Both the position numbers and the translations under genes were made by a program. From positions 1 to 64,000 of the forward strand of contig CAYSAI010000005.1 in NCBI GenBank assembly GCA_964428975.1: a DNA stretch of 64,000 bases, read 5' to 3'. The notes under the pieces are model-generated. The model saw only the letters and a list, made by a program, of their open reading frames with translations. It was not told the DNA's origin and did not search any database. This DNA is from JAGOUA01 sp964428975 (GTDB lineage Bacteria > Patescibacteriota > Patescibacteriia > 2-12-FULL-60-25). Below are positions 57,874-64,000 of the stretch, in pieces; the first letter of the stretch is position 1, and every line of letters begins with the position of its first letter.

Positions 57874-57898
57874 CGCATGAGCGTACCCTAGTCATGCG
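57874..57898. promoter_or_regulatory. Dyad between divergent glycosyltransferase genes
   Basis: CGCATGA (57874-57880) and TCATGCG (57892-57898) are perfect 7-bp inverted copies around 11 bases. The site lies in a 62-base divergent spacer; it could be an operator or the paired base of a leader. Confidence 0.4.
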
Positions 57899-57932
57899 CG
57901 CCGCAGCAAGTTAGAGTACGCATCATCTCTCT

Positions 57933-58967
57933 ATGTCCACGCAAAAACGTGAGATTCTGCTTATCACCCAAGCCATGGATCAAGACCATCCTATTCTTGG
58001 GTTTTTTGTGAGCTGGGTACGCACTCTCGCAGCCTATGGCGACCCCATCACCGTTGTATGCTGGCACCACGGTCGATGCGAGAACCTTCCCTCTTCTGTT
58101 ACTATCCTCGCGTTTCCAAAAGGAAAATGGCGTCGAACATGGGGGCTCTTCAAGCTCAGTTGGCAGAAACGCCACGCGATAGGCGCGGTTTTTGTTCATA
58201 TGATTACGCCCGTCACGGCTGCGCTGGGTTGGTGGTGGCGGCTCCTTGGGTTTCGTATCGTGCAATGGTACATGCACGGACACGTTCCCCTTTCTTTGCG
58301 TATCACGAACGTGTTTGCGCACCGTATTCTCACCGCCACTCCGGAGAGCATGCGGTTGGACACACCAAAAAAACACGTGACGGGACACGGCATTGATACG
58401 AACATCTATAAACCGGATTCAAGCATAAAACGCGAGTCCATGATGCTCTATGTGGGACGCATCACTCCACGAAAAAACCTGCAAGAACTCATTCTTGCTT
58501 GTGCGAGCATACGAACATCTCCAGAAATGGCGCCGTTTTCTCTCGTGTTGGTGGGTGAACCGTACATGGAATCAGACCACGCCTATGCGCAAGAGCTGAG
58601 TGATCTCATACGAACTCACGGCATGGAATCGTACGTCCGATGGGCGGGCACGCAAACAGGAACAGCTCTGTTGAAACTCTATTCTCAAACCGCCCTCTTC
58701 GTGAACCCAAGCAAAACAGGAAGTCTCGATAAAACCGTTCTCGAAGCGATGGCGTGCGAAGCGCCCGTCCTCGCGACAGGCGAGGTGTATGCGCACCTGA
58801 CGAACGTTCGCTACATTCCCTCGCTCCTCGCTCCAGAAGCTCTCGCGTATATGCGAGAGTGTCTCGATTCTCCCACATCTCTCCCAAGCGCACGACGAGA
58901 GGTCCAAGAAAAAGCCGAACTTTCTCGCCTCATCGCACGCATTCACTCAGAACTTCTCCCTCAATAG
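57933..58967 (+). CDS. Glycosyltransferase, GT4 family
   Basis: A 344-residue GT-B enzyme. The N-terminal domain contains ILLITQAMDQDHPILGFFVSWVRTLAAYG and a hydrophobic patch (TPVTAALGWWWRLLGFRIVQWY) that may sit at the membrane. The donor domain opens with MMLYVGRITPRKNLQELILACASI near residue 170 and carries LFVNPSKTGSLDKTVLEAMACEAPVLATG with the EX7E pair. Likely adds a sugar to a lipid-linked oligosaccharide started by the 55431 product. Its last 21 bases overlap the convergent 58947 gene. Confidence 0.87.
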   Translation: MSTQKREILLITQAMDQDHPILGFFVSWVRTLAAYGDPITVVCWHHGRCENLPSSVTILAFPKGKWRRTWGLFKLSWQKRHAIGAVFVHMITPVTAALGWWWRLLGFRIVQWYMHGHVPLSLRITNVFAHRILTATPESMRLDTPKKHVTGHGIDTNIYKPDSSIKRESMMLYVGRITPRKNLQELILACASIRTSPEMAPFSLVLVGEPYMESDHAYAQELSDLIRTHGMESYVRWAGTQTGTALLKLYSQTALFVNPSKTGSLDKTVLEAMACEAPVLATGEVYAHLTNVRYIPSLLAPEALAYMRECLDSPTSLPSARREVQEKAELSRLIARIHSELLPQ

Positions 58968-60782
58968 CTCGTCCGCGATCGATACACCGACGTACGGAGG
59001 GATGCATACGCCTGCTTGAAACGCGCCGTATGCATGTTCATCCTCAAGACAGCCGAGCGCGTTCACCCATGAGCTTTCATCCGTAGGCGAAAGCTCGAGA
59101 ATACCTCCAAATCCCTTTTCTAAGCCGTGTTCTTTTGTGAGAAGTACCGGCACACCACACGCAAGTGCTTCGATCACCACGTTTGGATAGATATCTGTGG
59201 TGGAAGGCAAGAGAAGAAGATCGCTCTTCGAGAAATAGCTCGCGATTTCATGCGCTGGAACATCTCCCACGAAAGAAACATGCGGTATATCTGCGAGAAG
59301 TTCTTTCATAGCCGACTCATCCGGTCCAGAACCAACGAATGTACACGTAAACGCGATCTTCTCGTCAAAACATCGACGAAGCACATGACATAAAAACGTA
59401 AGATTCTTCACGCGAACGAAACGTCCCACAAAAAGCAGACGAAGCGGCTGCTCGCTTCTTCGTACCTCACGAGGGTTTGAGGGGTTTTTGAGCGTGAGGC
59501 GATTTGGCAGAAGGGAAAATCGCGTATCAACAGGATCAAAAAACGTATGAAAACAGGCTTCAAGAAGCGACGATACAAGTACGATACGGTCAGCTGGCGC
59601 AAGAAGCCAGTGATAATAACGCTTCATGAGCCATTGCCGCCACCCTCCAAGCGACTGCTCCCAATAGGCTCGGAGCGAAACGGACGTTCTTCCTGCGTGC
59701 ACCATACGTTCCCAAAGCGCCTCACCTCCAAAACGAAACACCAGCTTTTGCGGAGAACGAAACGCACACGCAAGCCGCGCGGGAAGCCCCACGGAAAGCG
59801 CGTCGAGCACGAGGAGGCGCGTGTTCGGCGTGAGCGCCTGAAATAGTGCCTTCGCATAACGCTTATACCGCCCAAGAACAGAATGTCCACGCGCGATACG
59901 GATCACTCGTTCTCCGAACGCGCCGCGTTCTTCCGCATCCATAGAGCCGTAGGTGATCACGAGCACTTCATGCCCTCGTCCACGAAGATCTTCCACCACG
60001 CGATGCGCGACGCTCGAAACACCCCCTACTTCAGGAGGATAGATGCCCGCAGCGATGAGGAGGCGGGGATTCAGAGATGGCCGTTTCTTGAAGCGATATC
60101 GAAGTCCAATGATAAACGCTTCGATCATCGTAGAAAAACTCATCTTGCTTTGGCCATGCGAACGATCCATAAACGTAATCGGCAGTTCCTTCCAACGAGT
60201 CGTAGCCCCTGAAGCCAGCCACTTCATATCTATTTGAAACGCATACCCATTGGAACGGATCATAGTATACGGCATGCGACGCAAGAGATCGGCCCGATAG
60301 GCAACAAACCCGGCCGTGATATCCGCCATCGCGAGGTTCGTCATTCTTCGCAAGTACACGTTCGCAGCACGAGAAAGCCACAGACGGCTCCGTTGAAAGC
60401 CCGTGATATCACCGCCCGATACATACCGCGAGCCAATCGCAAGATCATGCTCTTGCAGCGCGTGCACCATATCCGGAATGCGTGATACGGGGTGCGAACC
60501 GTCGGCATCACATTCTATAACACTCTCACAATCCTCGTGCGCAAGCGCGTACGAAAACCCCTCGATATACGAACGAGCGAAGCTACGTGGACCTAGACGA
60601 TGCACTACATGACAACGTGCTACGTGCTGTGATGCAAGGAACGCGAGTTCATCTTTCGTGCCATCCGTCGACGCATCATCCACCACAATCACGCGATAAC
60701 CTTCTCCAAGAGAGAGTACCGCATCCACCGTTGTTCGAATATTCTTCTTCTCTTGATAGGTTGGAATAACAACGTAGTGCAT
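58947..60782 (-). CDS. Fused glycosyltransferase: GT2 (DPM1-like) plus GT4
   Basis: A 611-residue two-enzyme protein. Residues 1-~235 form a polyprenol-phosphate mannosyltransferase-like GT2: YVVIPTYQEKKNIRTTVDAVL, VIVVDDASTDGTKDEL, ECDADGSHPVSRIPDMV (the DXD-like DAD), and ITAGFVAYRADLLRRM. After a basic hinge (FKKRPSLNPR) residues ~245-611 form a complete GT4 enzyme: IAAGIYPPEVGGVSSVAHRVV, LLFVGRFVRVKNLTFL near 445, and LLPSTTDIYPNVVIEALACGVPVLL. One frame crosses the junction with no stop. The ATG at 60782 lies 2 bases after the stop of the 60785 gene. The GT2 half could supply polyprenyl-P-sugar to the neighbouring GT39-like enzyme. Confidence 0.9.
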   Translation of the reverse strand: MHYVVIPTYQEKKNIRTTVDAVLSLGEGYRVIVVDDASTDGTKDELAFLASQHVARCHVVHRLGPRSFARSYIEGFSYALAHEDCESVIECDADGSHPVSRIPDMVHALQEHDLAIGSRYVSGGDITGFQRSRLWLSRAANVYLRRMTNLAMADITAGFVAYRADLLRRMPYTMIRSNGYAFQIDMKWLASGATTRWKELPITFMDRSHGQSKMSFSTMIEAFIIGLRYRFKKRPSLNPRLLIAAGIYPPEVGGVSSVAHRVVEDLRGRGHEVLVITYGSMDAEERGAFGERVIRIARGHSVLGRYKRYAKALFQALTPNTRLLVLDALSVGLPARLACAFRSPQKLVFRFGGEALWERMVHAGRTSVSLRAYWEQSLGGWRQWLMKRYYHWLLAPADRIVLVSSLLEACFHTFFDPVDTRFSLLPNRLTLKNPSNPREVRRSEQPLRLLFVGRFVRVKNLTFLCHVLRRCFDEKIAFTCTFVGSGPDESAMKELLADIPHVSFVGDVPAHEIASYFSKSDLLLLPSTTDIYPNVVIEALACGVPVLLTKEHGLEKGFGGILELSPTDESSWVNALGCLEDEHAYGAFQAGVCIPPYVGVSIADELLREKF

Positions 60783-60784
60783 AC

Positions 60785-63058
60785 TCAAGGGAATTTTTGC
60801 GCAAGCACGACCATCGTATCACGTAGGTCGAGCGGGAGACGTACATTCCACCACGTATGACGATCAACCCAACGCGCAAGACGTGCAAGAAACGCGAGCG
60901 AAAGCCATCGCGAGGCTGTTTGTAAGATATACGAAAGACGAAACGCCTTCGGTACACGTCCCGTCCAGATCACGCGCAGACCCGCGCGCTCACACAGGAG
61001 ACGCAATGATTGCGACGTAAAAAGCGTAAGATGCTCAGGAGGAACGAATGCATGCCAACGGAGTCCCATGAAACGAGCGTAAGCGCTTCCGGCATCAGGC
61101 GTGTGTAAAAGAACGAGGCCGTTTGGCGCGAGAAACGTCGCTGCCTGTTTGAGGAACGTGTGCGGTTCTGGCACGTGCTCGATCACATCGAGCATCGTGA
61201 TCGCTTGAAAGGACGCGGGCGTATGCGAGGCGTTCGTCATGTCTCCCACAACCATCGGAAGAGACTTCGCTCGCGCAAGCACGGCGGCTTCTTCAGAAAT
61301 CTCCTGCCCCACGACGTCCCATCCACGAAGACGTGCTCGCTCGAGGAACACGCCCGTCGCCGCGCCGATATCGAGGAGACGTCCCGAGCTCGCCTCGTGC
61401 TTTGCAAGAATATCGAGAAACGCATCAAGTCCGTCGAGCGTAGCGCGCTTATCTTCTTCGTAGTTCGCGTATCCGAAGGCTCCCCCACCCGTAAAGTACG
61501 CTTGGCCGTACACCTGCTTGATTGCTTCGGGGGAAGGACGTGGCAAAACGGCGTGTGCGCCACATACATCGCATCGTTCAATCGCGTATAATCTTACGGA
61601 ACCCGCTTCGCGTAGAGCAGAACCAAACCCGCACGCAGGACACACCTCTTGTATGAGAGGAGCTTCTTTCACACCTTCTTCGCGCAGCGTTTTATATTTC
61701 CACAACGTAAACGCGCACAGCGCGAGCGCCACCTCTACAAAAATATATTGCGCACGATAGCGAGAGCTCGCTTGCGCCGCCGCATTGAGAGAAAGTGCGA
61801 TGATACCGAGCTCGTACAAGAGAAGAAAAAGCGTGACAGGAACTATCTCACGACGATAGCGCCACGCAAACCAAGGCGCGGAAAGACTCACGAAAAAGAG
61901 CACCATCCAGAACACGCGGGCGAAGGCCGCATACAGAAACGGAAGGTTAAACTCCTGCACGAACGCCCGAATAAGCGCGAACGGCCCCTCGTTTAACAGA
62001 ACGACTGTAGGAGAGAAGCTTGGATAGGAAAAAGTGAGAAGGCCGAAACTTTGTGCATACAGGATAGCTTGATCTTGGGCGACAACCGTAAAAAACGCAC
62101 TTATTTGCGAAAGAACAAAGCCTTTTGGATAGCGCTTGATCGCTTCCCCTGTTTCTTTCTGAAAAATAGGTTTGAATTCGTAGCCGTGCACGTCTTGCTC
62201 TTCGACGGGTGAGGTCGCGACGTACCCTTTCTCATGAAGACGCTGGAGATACTCGACGCGAAGTGCATCATACGGCTTCCCTGTTTCGATGGATTCAGCC
62301 GTCGCTGCGACGCGCGTATACATATTAAACCACCCAACGTTCGCGTAATCCCACACACCAAAGAGCGTGTGATTACGAAAAAACCAGGGCGCGAGAACCA
62401 GCCCCCATCCAAGAAGAAACACGAATGATGCTTTTGCGAGCGTTTTTGCCTGTGGTTTACGTGTCCAAAGTTGATAGAAGACAAAAACCAAGACGAGGAA
62501 CGGGAGAAATTGAATGATCGGCCGTGTAAGCGTTCCGAGTCCTACAACGAGACCCGCCGCGAGACCTCGCTTCCACGTAGGCTGTTCGAACAAAAGCACA
62601 AGCAGCACCATCCCCCACGCGGCAAGCGGAAGAAAGATCGATTCCGATCCGTAAACGAAACTGTAGTACCAAAGATGCGGATCCAGTGCTAAAAAGAGAC
62701 CCGCCAGCAGCTCCAAACGAGGTGATCGCTTCAAGCGCGAAAGGATCAGCATACCCGCGAGCGGGATAGTCGCCCCCAAGAAGATCGACAGGTAGATGGT
62801 CGGATAGAAGGAACCCGTAAGTGCTTTTGAAAAGGCGAGGAGCGCAGGATACACAGGGGTACGGATGGTATCAGGGACATACGGTTCTTGCGTCCGAAGA
62901 GAAAACCCTCGTCCTGCGAGCATGTTTTCTGCCATGACCATGTATTGTCCGCCATCTGTGGCCTCACGATCTGTATACGCTTTTCCTGCAAATAACCAAA
63001 AAAAGGCGAGATGGAAACCGAGAGCGAAGAGAAATACCCCTAGATATCGCTTTTTCAT
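60785..63058 (-). CDS. Fused GT39-like membrane glycosyltransferase and methyltransferase
   Basis: A 757-residue protein. Residues 1-~455 form a PMT/ArnT-like (GT39/GT83) membrane enzyme with about 11 helices. A conserved acidic pair after helix 1 (AYTDREATDGGQY) is followed by the usual Arg-rich and Pro-rich loops. A short Cys4 zinc ribbon follows (CPAC near 473, CDVC near 498). The rest is a class I SAM methyltransferase: RLLDIGAATGVFLERARLRGWDVVGQEIS near 555, ITMLDVIEHVPEPHTFL and LVLLHTPDAGSAYARFMG. It starts from a clear leaderless promoter and is followed 2 bases later by the GT2-GT4 fusion, its likely donor-substrate supplier. Confidence 0.88.
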   Translation of the reverse strand: MKKRYLGVFLFALGFHLAFFWLFAGKAYTDREATDGGQYMVMAENMLAGRGFSLRTQEPYVPDTIRTPVYPALLAFSKALTGSFYPTIYLSIFLGATIPLAGMLILSRLKRSPRLELLAGLFLALDPHLWYYSFVYGSESIFLPLAAWGMVLLVLLFEQPTWKRGLAAGLVVGLGTLTRPIIQFLPFLVLVFVFYQLWTRKPQAKTLAKASFVFLLGWGLVLAPWFFRNHTLFGVWDYANVGWFNMYTRVAATAESIETGKPYDALRVEYLQRLHEKGYVATSPVEEQDVHGYEFKPIFQKETGEAIKRYPKGFVLSQISAFFTVVAQDQAILYAQSFGLLTFSYPSFSPTVVLLNEGPFALIRAFVQEFNLPFLYAAFARVFWMVLFFVSLSAPWFAWRYRREIVPVTLFLLLYELGIIALSLNAAAQASSRYRAQYIFVEVALALCAFTLWKYKTLREEGVKEAPLIQEVCPACGFGSALREAGSVRLYAIERCDVCGAHAVLPRPSPEAIKQVYGQAYFTGGGAFGYANYEEDKRATLDGLDAFLDILAKHEASSGRLLDIGAATGVFLERARLRGWDVVGQEISEEAAVLARAKSLPMVVGDMTNASHTPASFQAITMLDVIEHVPEPHTFLKQAATFLAPNGLVLLHTPDAGSAYARFMGLRWHAFVPPEHLTLFTSQSLRLLCERAGLRVIWTGRVPKAFRLSYILQTASRWLSLAFLARLARWVDRHTWWNVRLPLDLRDTMVVLAQKFP

Positions 63059-63064
63059 GACCGT

Positions 63065-63093
63065 AGCTTAGGGAAAAGGCGGGAGGGATGCAA
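63065..63093 (-). promoter_or_regulatory. Promoter of the 63058 operon
   Basis: Minus-strand TTGCAT (63088-63093), 17-base spacer, TAAGCT (63065-63070), then 6 bases to the ATG. Confidence 0.65.
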
Positions 63094-63119
63094 TGATGGC
63101 TTTTATTCTTCCTCTTCAG

Positions 63120-63125
63120 TAGGAT
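63120..63125 (+). promoter_or_regulatory. -10 box of the 63135 gene
   Basis: TAGGAT, nine bases before the ATG, the same layout as alaS. The -35 region is weak. Confidence 0.4.
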
Positions 63126-63134
63126 GCTTCGCAT

Positions 63135-64000
63135 ATGAAGACCATCTTCATCACCATGGCCGATCCCATGACCGTACGAAATATCTTTCGTACACCATTT
63201 TGGAGCGCTTTTTGTACAGCGAACGCTCATGTGCGCATTGTGGTGCTCACACAAGGGGAAAAACGCGAGTACTACGCGAAAACCTTTGGAGCAGAGAACG
63301 TGATCTTTGAAGGGCTCGCTCCCCAGTGGAAAGGCCGAAAAGCCGATATCCTAGGGAGTTTTGCGCGAAGCACAAATCGTACGCATACAAATACCTGGTC
63401 GAAGATGCGTTCATATCTACGCGGAGATTCTTCCTTCCTTGCTACGTGGGGAAAGCGTGTATACACGTTTTTCTTCGGTGGATGCACCCCACTCAAGCAC
63501 TTCTTGCGTGCGCAATTTCTTACTTTGGCGCCAGCTACCGCCACAGCTGATCTCTTTGATCGCTACAAGCCCTCGCTCGTGATCTCCACATACGTCACCT
63601 CTTTTGAATTCGATGTACCCGTAAATACCGAAGCAAAGCGCCGCGGGATTCGTACCATAGGACTCACCCGTAGTTGGGATACGCTTTCCAGCCACGGCAT
63701 GTTACGCGTCGTACCGGATGCGCTTATTGTGCAAAGTCGTTTTTTGAAAGAGTGTGCGAGCCGCTATCAAGCGATTGATGAAGCACAGACGCCTATCACC
63801 GTCATTGGACTCCCTCATTACGATGCGTATAAAAACCTCTCCTCGGTGATCGAAACACGCGAGGCATTCTTCGCACGCATGGGTCTTGATCCTCAAAAAA
63901 AGCTCCTCGTCTACGGAGCGATGGGCGATTTTCTCTTTCCTCACGAGGGAGGCGTTGCGGATGTGTTTGAAGAGCTGATTCACGCAGGAAAAATAGAGGG
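63135..64000 (+). CDS. Polysaccharide-biosynthesis protein, CDP-glycerol transferase-like (partial)
   Basis: An open frame from the ATG at 63135 runs past the window end: 288 residues so far, start MKTIFITMADPMTVRNIF. It alternates short strands and helices like a GT-B N-terminal domain. KPSLVISTYVTSFEFDVPVNTEAKRRG and IRTIGLTRSWDTLSSHGMLRVVPDALIVQSRF resemble the region before the donor domain in CDP-glycerol:poly(glycerophosphate) transferases and related surface-carbohydrate proteins. VIGLPHYDAY and KKLLVYGAMGDF then begin the second Rossmann domain. The catalytic part is beyond the window, so the reaction is uncertain. Confidence 0.72.
   Translation, partial: MKTIFITMADPMTVRNIFRTPFWSAFCTANAHVRIVVLTQGEKREYYAKTFGAENVIFEGLAPQWKGRKADILGSFARSTNRTHTNTWSKMRSYLRGDSSFLATWGKRVYTFFFGGCTPLKHFLRAQFLTLAPATATADLFDRYKPSLVISTYVTSFEFDVPVNTEAKRRGIRTIGLTRSWDTLSSHGMLRVVPDALIVQSRFLKECASRYQAIDEAQTPITVIGLPHYDAYKNLSSVIETREAFFARMGLDPQKKLLVYGAMGDFLFPHEGGVADVFEELIHAGKIE

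Noticed and set aside
57912..57917. TAGAGT as promoter of the 57933 gene
   Set aside because: It is 15 bases from the ATG with only a partial -35 match, weaker than the other promoters reported.
58947..60782. Fusion of GT2 and GT4 as a missed stop codon
   Set aside because: The frame is continuous with a plausible hinge and both halves keep their catalytic motifs; an assembly error cannot be excluded but is not suggested.

Overview
The window looks like a piece of a Patescibacteria (CPR) chromosome, most likely a Parcubacteria-type lineage. This is an inference from gene content: a C-terminally shortened alanyl-tRNA synthetase, two surface proteins with a T4SS-pilin-like double membrane N-terminus, many glycosyltransferases, DedA/VTT membrane proteins and a compact ftsA-ftsZ-nrdR block. 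No organism name can be read from the sequence. Base composition is mixed. Most genes are near 50% GC. A minority are visibly richer in GC (3-890, 14401-14955, 15688-15948, 16247-16825, 22193-23056, 50798-52036, 52206-52820). A short stretch around 24.2-25.8 kb is poorer.

Layout. 1-1.1 kb: a GC-rich conserved hypothetical gene with its own promoter. 1.1-6.3 kb: recJ, short alaS, two hypotheticals. 6.3-11.3 kb: a four-gene MacAB/Lol-like ABC export operon. 11.5-14 kb: queA, an HD-like protein and a membrane protein. 14-17.2 kb: a GC-rich accessory zone with an unusual tmRNA (ssrA), small orphan genes and palindromic repeats. 17.2-20.9 kb: two glycosyltransferases and an O-antigen-ligase-like protein. 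20.9-23.8 kb: a second HD-like protein, a MopE-like lipoprotein and a DedA protein. 23.9-25.8 kb: a broken tRNA-Asp copy, an intact tRNA-Asp, a ddl fragment, an orphan ribbon-helix-helix gene and a GNAT. 25.9-29.6 kb: VTT protein, pyruvate kinase, HtrA-like protease, nrdR. 29.6-46.1 kb: ftsZ, ftsA, ybeY and, upstream on the same strand, three membrane-anchored calcium-repeat proteins, a 2927-residue surface protein and a 646-residue relative. 46.2-50.8 kb: yqeY, rpsU, a PemK/MazF toxin-antitoxin pair, rpsA, ftsH. 50.8-52.8 kb: two GC-rich orphans. 52.8-64 kb: malic enzyme, engB, then a second envelope-glycan cluster with a polyprenyl-glycosylphosphotransferase, glycosyltransferases, two multidomain fusions and a gene cut by the window end.

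How the parts fit. Two polysaccharide clusters plus the giant surface-protein operon suggest heavy investment in the cell surface, as expected for a small episymbiont. HtrA, FtsH, tmRNA and the toxin-antitoxin pair cover quality control and stress. Pyruvate kinase and malic enzyme meet at pyruvate.

Two promoter styles stand out. About fifteen genes have a -10 hexamer only 5-11 bases before the start codon, which implies leaderless or near-leaderless mRNAs. Most of the GC-rich orphans instead have a real 5' leader, usually a stem-loop followed by a Shine-Dalgarno sequence. No CRISPR array, insertion sequence or prophage was seen.
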